From Trichostrongylus colubriformis (Eukaryota > Nematoda > Chromadorea > Rhabditida > Trichostrongylidae): a stretch of 64,000 nt of DNA. The notes beneath the pieces are model-generated. The model searched no databases. It saw nothing but the letters and a program-made list of their open reading frames with translations, and had not been told where the DNA came from. The DNA is taken from NCBI GenBank assembly GCA_963978905.1, contig OZ022258.1, positions 55,412,591-55,476,590 on the forward strand, given 5' to 3'. The position numbers and the translations under genes are program-made. Every line of letters begins with the position of its first letter. Positions within the stretch are counted from its first letter, which is position 1. Of the stretch, positions 27,077 to 38,600 are shown piece after piece.

Positions 27077-29429
27077 TGCTGCCTCTCAAGGTAAGATGGG
27101 CTAGCTGAAGTGCAAGTCAATATTCATCACCCCCACCCATTCCCACTATTCTACACCACTTCACACTTTTTCTTACATTCTCCAAGCCGTTTGAATGGTG
27201 GATTAGTTCAGGATTAATCTTCCATACAGAGTGCATGCACGTGCTTTATAGGGCATACAGCAAGTGCTCCAGAGTCACTTGACGAAAAGAAAGATTGCTC
27301 GGCTGCGTTTGATTACTCCATAACTTCAATTTCCATTCTAATGTTCAAAGTTGTTTTTTGAATAGTAACATCATGTGTCCGAAAAAAACAATGCTGATTT
27401 GTTTACCATATTGTTTCCAGAAGTCAATTTATAAAATACATACGTCTTAGAACTCGAGAAAAGAAGTTGCATTTCTGTGTAGCTCGGGACAAGCCCATCA
27501 ACCTAGCACGTTACTTTTTTATGTGATAACATCGGAGATAGGTGGTAGTGGCTCGTTGTCACAAAACACCCTCCCAGCCATAACGCCATAACGCTGTACC
27601 GCACACCTAATAGGCAAAATCAATTCAAACCTGCGGGATTGAAGCTACTATCGATTGAAACCATTTACTGGTGAATGCTGTTTCCAGGGCAAAGCATAAG
27701 CCAGTATTTAGCCGCTTCTCGAATAATCACTCATCGTTTTATGAATGAGGAAAGGAGACGGCGTCTGGAGAGGATATGGAAGATTGAAATCGTCCTGCAG
27801 AATGGAGTTCACAAGTATGAAAGATAACGCACTTTGCAGGTGGCTTTCATTCAAGCAACCGCACTCTAGTCGCTGAATTCTCTGAACCTTTCAATTCTCG
27901 AATCTCTACTTCGCGGTTTTTGCCGCAGGAACAAGCCATAAACAGAACAATTTCTACGATCTGTTTAACTGCCCTCTCAACTGGAATATGGCGTTTCTGT
28001 CGTTAAAGGTTATGTGACAAGTTTTTTTCTGAAACAGGCTCATCAGCGTTAGTATAAATGCACATGGCAGCAATAAATTTTCGAGGGATTTCGAGACGCG
28101 GCGAGCCACAGTAAGGGACCATGACGAGAAAATGGGACAAACCCATATAACCTTCCTCGCCAAGTTGATCATGCAACCTCCACCAGGAACAGCTATAGTG
28201 CTGCACCCTCATCTCGTGGTATCAGTTCCAGGTGTAGTACATGGTCCTTGCCGTTAACAGCCTTAGACCTTCATGAAGTACCAAGCATGCTGAGTAGCGA
28301 TAATTCATTTGCCATAGCGCACACCCTCCTTCTGCTTGACATGCCCAAGACAGGGGTGAAAACTATCAAAGAATCGCTACTGCACTCCCACTTCTAACTG
28401 CATATCATCGCGAACGGCTCTACTCATTATGAGCTTCCTCAGCCTTACAAACATCAACTATCCTCGCTCTCTCTCCCTCTCAAGGAGCCTAATTTGCTCA
28501 CACATTTTTTGGTACTCCCCAAATCCAGCGCAGTACTCATAAATACTGCGGTAGAAAATGAATTTTCCATGGGATTTATAGACCAAAAAGACAAAAACAG
28601 GAAAAATTCGCCCGAAAGCTGAACCTCCGAAATGCAAGGCCGGCTTCGGCGATAAATGAGGTAGTGCCAACAAATGCAACGGAAATGAGCTTCTACAACG
28701 ATGCTTGCTTTACATGGTACACGTTGGTCAGTATCCCCGAGAGAACCCCATAAGGGAAAGGTACTCAGAACGACCGTGCTAAACTGTTTTTCATAACTTT
28801 CTACAAGTCGCGTATGAATTTAGACCATCCTTTTCACAGTCCTGATGAAGGTGCTGTGCATTTCCTGTGGGACTCAGAGGGCTGCTTCTACGCCGAACTG
28901 CTAATCTTTCAAGAGTTCACTGCAAGTTCCCGAACGGGACCAGGTTACGGTCTTGAATGATTCTCAATGGGACCACAATCGTCAATGACTTAAATGGATG
29001 CTGGAACTAGACATTAGTCAGCATTGCTTATAGTGAATATTCACAAAATATTTTTTAACAGAATTTATTTTGTCACGATGAGCGTAATAGCTCGTGACAA
29101 TAAAATGTTATGGATTTCGATGTTTCAAATATTAAAAACAAAATTAATATCACTGGATCTCCTTCTCAGTGTCTTCACGCCGCATACAGAGCACGAAGCT
29201 TCTAGAAAGCAAATGAATCAGTCGTACATCACCGACATGGATCAAAAATTTTGCTCAAAATCAAAAGTTTCAGAATCCTCGCATTTCTGATATACTTTGG
29301 TGCTCAGGCCTACTTCAGCTTTCTTACTCAGATTCTCGCTTACGACCAGTAAGTGGATTTTACCGATGTGGTAGGCCTGGCAACACAATTGAAAGAATCA
29401 CGCGCGAAAAATGAGTTACTTTGTTATCC
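27077..29429. other. No gene recognised
   Basis: A (CT)n tract lies near 28,467. A possible mariner scrap lies at 28,840. Nothing else is supported. Confidence 0.45.
28840..28910 (+). pseudogene. Possible mariner transposase scrap
   Basis: The frame HFLWDSEGCFYAELLI resembles the WWDxxGxxxxELL block around the first catalytic Asp of mariner transposases. Only this short block is visible, no termini were found, and the match could be chance. Confidence 0.25.
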
Positions 29430-29790
29430 ATATATTTATGTTGTAATTGCCCAGTAAGAACCGCATGCAAAGTTCCGAGCGAAAAAGTGATAATCCATCT
29501 ACGATACAGCTCCTCAAAGTGCTAGTGAAGGGGCGGGTTCTCAGAATACATGCTCGCCCCGTCGTCACCCGCGGTCGTAGATGATGAGTGGAACTGCCGT
29601 AACTTACTGTTCCCAATACGCGTCTCTGGCCGCGGCGGACGACGGATCGGGCACTTACTCTGAGGCTCCGCCCCTTCGACTGCCATTTCGAGGAGCTGTA
29701 ACTTAGACGGATTTCACTCTTTCGCGGGAAACTATACCGGGTTTCGCACATTCTTCGTCTCCAAGAACCAGAAGGTGACATTTCCACTGA
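29430..29790. mobile_element. Diverged relative of the 26.7-kb palindromic MITE
   Basis: It shares the order of blocks with the element at 26,659-27,076: TTTATGTTGTAATTGCC, a GCATGCAAAGTTCC-like block, a GGCTCCGCCC block and a TTTCGCGGGAAA-like block. Substitutions and the loss of the outer termini show it is older. It ends beside a run of 12 C. Confidence 0.5.
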
Positions 29791-29803
29791 ACCCCCCCCC
29801 CCC

Positions 29804-31179
29804 GGAAGCGTGATTGAAGAATGAATGACACCTTGGATTATAGCAGCGTTGTCTAAGCAGAAAGAGCTCTGTGACTCTATCAACCAAAGGGTAGGTCCTT
29901 AAAGGGCTTCCTGCGAGAGATTTATCACGAAAGCTGGCTCTAATGCATGAGGCGGATCCTGATGCCGTACGTGCTCTTAAGACCGACTGTGCTGACTAAA
30001 GGCTCCATATTCATGACGGTGGAGTGGTAACCCTCAGCTTGTTTTTGCTCCAAGAGAAATATCCCAGGAATACTTTGCCCTAATACTTTTATCTCTTTAC
30101 TCCCTCTTTTGCATATTCCGCGGAAGTGAGCTGCGAGCAAATTTGCCTTTTTTCGGCACCTCCTGTACGTAGTAGCGATGTGCACGGCACCTCGTGTACG
30201 TACTAGCGGTGAGCGCAGATATCGTAAACGCAAAAACTATCTGTGTTGAACTCTTGAAACCATTTGAATGGGATTTTGGTGGCCCCACAGAATTGTAAGA
30301 ATTAATGTTGACACGGCCTCCGAAACAGTCCAGCACTGAAGTGTGTCATGCTGCGATTCAGATTCATGAAAGAATTACTTACCCCAGGTCCATCGTGAAT
30401 AAAAGAGATACAAGAGTTATTTTCTCCACCACACTCGACAGCATCCTCGATGCGAATCTTTTCGAAGTAAACCATACCAGGCTATAATTCGGCAAAAGTG
30501 AACATTCATATCTTGACTACGGCGAGGAGGAATGATATGAGTGATATGAGTGGTACATAGTGTTAGTAAATCACTCCACTAAACTTTGGATCAGTGTGGA
30601 TCATTCAGAATAATGGCACTCCTCACAGCCGCTAATTGGACATAGGCTAGTGTGGAGTTGGAACCCTCGTATTGGCAAGGTGTCATAATCTGCATACCGC
30701 TCTAACGTCAGCTGGTTGAACCCAGAGCTTCGCGGGACCCTTGACGTGAAGCCGACCGTCCAACGCTGATCGTGGAGCCACGAGAGTTATTTGGGTCCAG
30801 CACCTGAATGTATGATTAGAAGAGAATTATGCAGATCTGCGGCTAGACTTTGAAACAAATCGCTGTGAATGCAAGTCTATGAGAGTCCTCTGCTTACCCA
30901 ACAATTCCTATTCGACCTTCAGGTACCGTTAATTGCTCCTCTTTTGTCAGCGATTTGCCGCAGCGTTGAAAGGTTGTCCAGAAAGTCGCAGGTGTTATAT
31001 CGTGTCGCCTACAACGAACAAAGATACGTCCTTCTAGAAGGACATCTCAGCGCCTCAAATTGAGCTGGGATCGAAGTGTAGGTTAATGACGGGTTTGTCA
31101 CCACTGAAATTATCGAAGACTCTTCTACCAACAGCATCACCAAGCTTTTCATTATCTTTGCCCCATGAATTGGAGCAGT
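29804..31179. other. No gene recognised; short direct repeat
   Basis: CGGCACCTC(C/G)TGTACGTA occurs twice 36 bp apart near 30,153 and 30,189. Further exchanger exons could lie here but none was recognised. Confidence 0.4.
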
Positions 31180-32260
31180 GGTCTAGATTACCCAATACGG
31201 TTGAAGGGTTGCCCTAAACTTTAGCTGTTCCATCGCCCTTTCTCCCCTCTTCCCACATTCATTTCTACAAGATTCGGGACTCCTCACATGTCTACGGAAT
31301 CGAGGGGAACAGGTAGAGCTTCTTCTTGAGCGAAACAGCTGAGTATTTTTTACCAATCTCCAAACTGTCGCCTTCAAACAGTACAACTGAAACACTCACT
31401 TTCTATAGGAATGCCGAAGCTCAGTTATGAGCCGATCAGACTGGATTTCATTGCTGATCATAGTATAGATTGATGGCTCCGCAGCTAAGATTTCTTGTAT
31501 AGCTTTTTCGTTGATTTCCAACATTTCACAGTATGTTGTGGTCTCATAACTAAGACCACCAGAAAATTATACGGTTGAACTATTACCGAAGACTACATGG
31601 CAAATTTGCGTACCGTCGTTTTGGCCACATCAGTGGCAGAAGAGGACCTCTCCATTTGGTTTTCAGAATATTTCGTTCCCCAACAAATGCACCTTGAGAC
31701 ACGTGCATGTCGTGATAGTGACGATGCTCTTGCGACGGTAACCATTCAGTGATCCTATAACAATAAATGATCAATTATTCAGGTAACCTATGATGGCATT
31801 CTCAACTCACTTGCACACTCCTTTTCTCAGAAACCACATTTTTTTGCCTTCTGTCTTGAATTTTGTGCCGCTTGTGAACCTTCGCAGCTGGAAATGTCAC
31901 TCATGTACGGCATGTCGTACTATACAGGGGGAAGAATTAAGGGTGCCATGTTGTTTCAGCAAGTTAAGATTTCGCGGAAGCCCCAGAACATTTGCCTGTA
32001 AATTCAATCTGTTCAAGGAGGTAGGCAGCTGAGGATCACAGTTGCATGAGAGCGAAGATAGATACGCACCGCATCCACATGTTTTGTAAACAGTCTGAGG
32101 GCCGTCCATATCTCCCAACCCCTTCGCGCCAGCTTGATGTGGATGAACAGACGTCCCACTCCGTCAGCGTCCTTGGCTGACTGGTAAAAGTGCAGCAGTA
32201 AGTCTGAGATAGATTTTAGCGGTTTTCTTACTATCCCGCATTTCCCGACTGAGAACACCA
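31180..32260 (-). other. Possible 3' exons of the exchanger (unresolved)
   Basis: Several exon-like pieces with plausible splice sites lie here on the minus strand: near 32,060-32,260 (REMRDSKKTAKIYLR frame), near 31,610-31,760 (HVSQGAFVGERNIL after a TTATAG acceptor, donor GTACGC) and near 31,310-31,400 (after GTTTCAG). The middle piece faintly resembles a phosphate-binding cassette of a cyclic-nucleotide-binding fold. Their phases could not be chained to the exon at 32,510, so they are only candidates. Confidence 0.3.
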
Positions 32261-32509
32261 CACCATGAGGATAGGAGGTGGGTGGTTAAGCTGGGTGGTG
32301 TTCGACAATCTTCCGAGACTGAACGTGTGTGATCGAAAAATTCCCCTCAGTTCTCAATACGACGGCATTGCCGCCCCTTTACCATTCAGTTCAGATGAAA
32401 CCCATGGTAACTCGTACTCATGAGAGGCAAAGCCGTCACCATGCTCTTTAGGGCGGACACTAGACGATTGATTCCACCGCTCCCCTTCATAAGGGTCGAG
32501 AAGAAGTAC

Positions 32510-32606
32510 CTGTGCCGAACTAAGCGCATTGTTTAACAGTTTGATAACTGTCTGTCGGCTGCTTTCACGCAATGAACGAATCCACCACACGCATTCCAGA
32601 TAGTTT
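32510..32606 (-). CDS. Exchanger exon: last confident downstream exon
   Basis: One base plus 32 codons, acceptor TTTACAG and donor GTACTT. It encodes NYLECVWWIRSLRESSRQ and then an amphipathic helix. The next exon should start in phase 0 but was not identified. Confidence 0.65.
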
Positions 32607-35600
32607 CTGTAAAGAAATTATATGACAATAAACACACATAAGCGGTAAACAAATGATTACTGCTAATAAGGTTGAAATTCCTTACTCGAACGACAACTGT
32701 GGCACCCAAAGAATGCAATCAGCACTATCACGTAGCTCCGTTACCACCTTTCCCCATTTCTCTATTGAATCTGCCGGCATAAAGCCTTCGCTGAATAATG
32801 TAGGTGAAAAATGTGTACGACAACAGGTATTTCAATTTTTAGCCTTATGATAGGGGAGGGGGGAGGATCTTGTTGATTAGTGAACGATAACATTAGCTCT
32901 CTCGCACCGCACATAGTGTTTTTATGTATACGACATCTGTGGTACGCCATTGACATCACAGTCATGTAAAGGCGTTACTTTTGATCGTTTATCACAATGA
33001 CCTCCTCCTTCTTATGAAAATTTAAATGTAGCAGTACTTTTTACATTTCTGCTGGGTTATGATGAGGGGCATGTTAGAAGTATAGAATATTTGAGCACAT
33101 AGATTAGTCAACATCTGCCAGTATTCTCAGTATGAAGTTCCAGAAAGCCCTTATTGCTGCTACTGTGGTCCGCTTTCGAGTGAGTATGTACTTCTTACGA
33201 ACGCCGTAAATCACAGATCTACGTGGCTCCGATCGATACGACATATGCGAAAGCCGATAAGCCTCGTCCACTAACAAATAAACGATTGGAATGGGACTGA
33301 TATTTCGATGAAATGAGTTCTCACATTTTTAAAACGTTTAGTATGCTTTCTAACTGGTAGCTCATCATTCGAATAGCCTGTCTTGTCTTGATCACAGGTA
33401 CGACATCAATCTCAGCTGCATTCTCCTTTAGTTCAAGACGCATCAGACCGTCAACTACCTATAATTCGTTCTGAAACTATGCGGCAATACACTTGAATTG
33501 GCTATCTTTGCACGTTCGTCTACTGTTAAGTAACTATAGCCAAACTACATACTTTTGTCTTTAAGAGAATCCTGCAAATAACGTTTACCATGTCTGATTC
33601 TGTCAAAAGCGCGATGATACTATTATATCCAGTCTCATAGGAAACAAAACGGTGCGAATTAGAAAAAATGAGTTCACATTCGATTTCGGAGAGCTTGGTA
33701 GGATGTGACCAACGGACTTTGGTGAGAGTGTGCCAAACCCTCTCACCCCGCCACACACTCCCACTCTCGCCACTCAGGCCGTCCCCTATCTAGCGCTGTG
33801 AAATGGACTGTAGATCTAGGAACAGTGACCCTTAACAGCATCTCTGCCAGTAGTGGTACGTGAAACTCAGCAACGGTCATCATAAGTCCTCCCAAGTCAA
33901 GCGACTGGTGTACGACGAATGTGGCAAAGAAGCGTTTTTATCGCTTCATAACAGCGTACCTTATCGAAGGACATAGCTTCTCTGCGGGCGACTTTGTAGG
34001 CAGAAGAGCAGAAAAGATCTGGTGATATTTTCAGTTCAGCTAAGAGATGATGAAGGAAGTGAAAAACGGCAAGCCGAATCCGAGCTTTCATCAACTGCAA
34101 TGCATTTCACGTGTGACCACAGCGACAACAACGAAAAAGTTCAGATTCCGACCGCAAAAATTCCTTTATTACACTCGAGCACAAATTATAGTAAGAGGAA
34201 CGTTGAAAGCGCCCGATGGACAAAACATTCTGCCTTTGCTATAATATCCAAAAAAAAATTTCGAAAAAAAAAACAGTTTTAGGGATGATAACCAAGGCAG
34301 AGATTGCGCAGACATTTCAGCAGTAACTTTCGAATTATATATCCCACCGTAATCGTGACATGGTCAAGCAAGGTGTTTATTGTCAAAAGCTTTCTCTCAG
34401 AATTCCACCCTTCCAAACCCATTGTGAGCAGCTACCGCTGAGTTGATTGTTTTTCGACACACGGGAACATCGATCAGGGGGTGCAAGTTTCGGCCTCTTA
34501 CGGCGTTACACATGACATTCAAGTCGCAGTTCCCATCCATTTCTCCACGTAAACTGTATGGAAAACGTCTGAAGGATCGCCACTGGCTTCTAACTCGATC
34601 CATACGAGCGCTTTGGCCTGCTCACCGGCAAATTGCTGATTGCTCCGCTTGGATCTTTTTTATAGCAATAAGCACCAATAGTCAATTTTCCTTGTAATCT
34701 GTGGCCATCCTCGTGAGGTACTACGCACGAAAACGTGTTGAAAGTACTTCGCTAAAGGTAGTTTTCGAGAAAACTACAGAAAATGCTGCCCCCTGTCAAA
34801 AAAATCCCACCTGTCTTTCAATAGTGTGCTCCCTAATCATCACAATAAATAGAGGTGCTGCTATTGTCAAACTATAGAGAGTCGTTATGATGAGAAGAGC
34901 GAACGTTATCGATCGTAACCATTCACATCTCACTGAAAATTCTTGCCAGATTTAGTAGTACGCTTAGTGCACTTAGTAACTCCTAATACTTGGTGCGCTC
35001 TTACAAGGGATGGTATTTTACTTCCCAAGGAACTTTGAAATGAGACCGTGGGGATCGATAGAGCTTCGCACGCTGATTATAACTGTGAGAACCAAAATTG
35101 CCAAATGGCAACCTGAAGCGAGTTACGAGGGGTCAAAGTATGCCTGCGAATTGCCTGTGACATCTCAATGGCGAGGCGCTTCGTCATCAGCATAACTGGC
35201 GACGATCAGGCAATAGCCGTCGTGGCACACTGGTAGTGTCCCGGTTCTGTAGGCGCGCGCGCTTGCTCCCAAACATACCATGAAATGGTATTACTCTTTT
35301 TCTCAGAAAAACTTTCATAACTTCATTCAGGTGATTGTTTGACAGATTCTGAATTCAGATTTGAGATGAGCATTCAAAAGCGCGTACAGTGATATGTGTC
35401 TCATTGCAAATGGTCATTTCGACAAACCGTCTGATGGCAAAGTGCCTCGCCAATGAGGTGTCACAGGCAAACTTTGACCCCTCGTAACTCGCTTCAGGGT
35501 GCCATTTGGCGATTTTGGTTTTCACAGTTATAATCAGCGTTCGAAGCTCTATCGATTCCCCTGGGTCTCATTTCTAAGTTCCATGGGAAGTAAAATACCT

Positions 35601-38600
35601 TCCCTTGTTAGTAGCACGCTTTTCCCGGCAAGCAAGCTTTTCCTAAATCGTCATTGGTGTAGGGGGGACGGGTGGACCAGTCACCCTGCTTCCTCGTACA
35701 AGGGCAAACAGAGTGTAGCAAAAACGCCTACTGAAGCTCATGCTCTAATTGCAACCCGGGAAAAGTCCTCTTGCCGGCGTTCACTGAAAGAGCTATTCAG
35801 GAAAAGAAAAAAAATCTAACCACTCTGAGATCGATGGATACAGTGTCCTTCGTTCAGTATAATAATGCTGAATACAAACGCAGCACACATGAGTAGACAG
35901 CAAACAATGGCCGGTAAAACATCCTTTGAGAGTACAATATCAACAAAGCTGACATGAGCTTGTTGCTTTGGTTGTGCATCATCCTGGAATATGATTGTTG
36001 CCTCGAAGTATACGATTTCTTTGCTTTTTGACTTTTTGAAAGGAAGTGTCTCGCGTTCTCCAGAAGAAAGGGTCAAGCTTTACCATAACGGGCGAGAGAG
36101 CATAAAGGGTATCCCTTCATGCTGAAGGGTATCCCACTTGCAGTCTAGGGGTGTGACGAACTCCACCTCTCATGCTTGTTTACGAGCGAACTAGTCGATC
36201 CCTTGAGATGAGCATGAACTTTCACAACTTTTTAGAGAAATCGAAATGAAGACCCTTCCAACAACTTTCACAAAAAAACCGAACGTTGACACCACCCCAG
36301 TAAAAACGGGCGTTAGTTGCTATACTTGCTCTGTCTCAACTCTTAGAATCCTTCGTGCACACTCTTATTAGCCACTTCTTTTATTTGATCTCATTACAAT
36401 TGAGAAGGCAATGTTGAATCAAATAGTAGGATTTTCCGATAGAACCACCTTCGTTATCGACACCTTCGATAGTCGACTATTAGTCCTATGAATAGTGTAT
36501 ATAGTTTGTGTTACATTCATGATCCATATAGCCATTAAGAAGATGTATAGAGTGGCCCGTGTCACATAACCGACCTGGGTACGATGGTATCAACGAGTTA
36601 CTTGAGGAGATTGTTATGACATGAATGAACTTACATCATCGTAATTGACATGAGCCATAAGTATGCAGTACAGACACATTATTCCCGTTTGAAAAATCCA
36701 CCACCTGTTCAAGGGAAAAAATAAGCGACATGAAGACTCAAAAAGATTGAAAACGCATCTCAGATTCACTGCGGAGTTTTCGCAACATGGGGAAATAGAG
36801 CTATGCGCAACTAGGAAAGTGGTCTTTTTTTGGCCATCCCGTGCGTAAGCATATGCAACGACGTCCCCCTTCCCTACGCGTGCCTTCATCATTTTTTTTT
36901 TCGCGTGCAAGGACTTTTAGAAATGAGCTAAAAAATACAAAGGCAACAGGATGAGCCCGATTTTTTATTTCGACTACATGAGGATATTTGGTCATCCGCT
37001 ACGCTGCATTTGAGTATGTTATCCTCCCTTACTTGGAAGGATGCCAAAAGATGGCTACTCAATTTCCATTTGATTATCAGCTACGTTGCAGTTGAGTATG
37101 CCATCTTCCCTTACTTGGGCACACTCGTGTGAGTGTATTTATTAATGAATAAATAACTATTCAAGAATCTACTTATGGGTATGCTGTTTTATAGTTCAGA
37201 ATTTCTACACTATCATCTTTAAAAGGAGGTAAATAATGTGAATTCAGCCTACTTAGGGCTTGACAAGCAAAAATGATGAAGTTAGCTAACTTTTCAAAGG
37301 GCCTGGAAGTTTCATATTGCACAGTATTTGTCCTCTGTGAAGCCAACAGTGGGCAATCGCCAATATGAGCCAAGCGGTTGATATTAGTCTCGTAGCTGAT
37401 CCACATCTGGGAATATAACTTATTTTTCAAAAAAAAAACCCGAGATGCGATAACAATGCGGAAGTCTCGTGAGTGAAATCACTCACAAATAAATATTCCG
37501 AAATAGTGTACAGAATTCTGTCTATTAAACTCGGTTGAAATGTCACAAGGTGATGTTCGATGTCCTCAGCGGTGATTTTACCCTCGTCGATGCCGTGCTC
37601 CAAGATAGCGATAATAACATGGGCTGTTGATCCCGAAAGTGCTCCTCGTGACCATGAATCATGCACCTGAACTTGATCGGCTTCCAACTGAATCATATGA
37701 GATGTGCATCCACAAAGTAGCATGCACGGTACGCATTTATGTGTTTGATATACGGATCAAGCCTCAATTGAATACGTATAAAATAGGAAGGAAATATCCA
37801 AAAAACTCGAGAAATGGTACTCTTGTTCTACTATTTAAGTAATGTGGCGAACGTTTCATGAGAACGCCCCTTTGCTGACGTATCGATCATAGCTACATGA
37901 TTCTCGATGTATGGCATTCACACGCTGCATACAGTGCAGCCACGTGGAAGCGGAGTGAGTGCCGTTTGGTCAAATTTTCGTTCCGCGGCGTCGTACTCGC
38001 GACGCCATCTGAACGAGTCGTTTCCACTGAAGATGCAATGGGCTGGCACCGTGAAGATTGCAGTTTGAAAGCTTCGGAAGTCCGCCTATGTTTTTGTTGT
38101 TGCTGTTTCAACAGAAGAAGCTGCAGACGACTCGCACTCGCCGCGCCACTTGCCACAGACGGCCGCGCGAAAATTGGGCCAATCGACCCCACCTCGTGGA
38201 GGCGGAGTGGCTGTGTTGAGGTTTGGGCATGGTTTGCTTGAGTGTTCCCCTTACAGCTGTTTACTCCAGACACCGTGGGCATGGACCTTAGGTTTTCCTT
38301 TATAATTAACATTTTTGCCCTTTTTGAGAAACTAAACTGTCGTCTCTAACCGTAAGTACGTACTCATGCGAAAAACCAAAATGTACACATTCATATATTT
38401 AGAGAATGAAAAAGAACGTTAAAAGGTTTGATATGGCATACTCTCGCCAGAAGTATTCCATAGAATCCAATTCTTGCGTCCACTACTTCTCCCTTGATTT
38501 CTTTCTGAGTGGTCTCCTCATCAGATGTGTCAAACATTCCGTCGTCTTGTTGTTGCAGCTAAACATGGTTATGGAAGTACTACAATTCTTTACCCATGTC

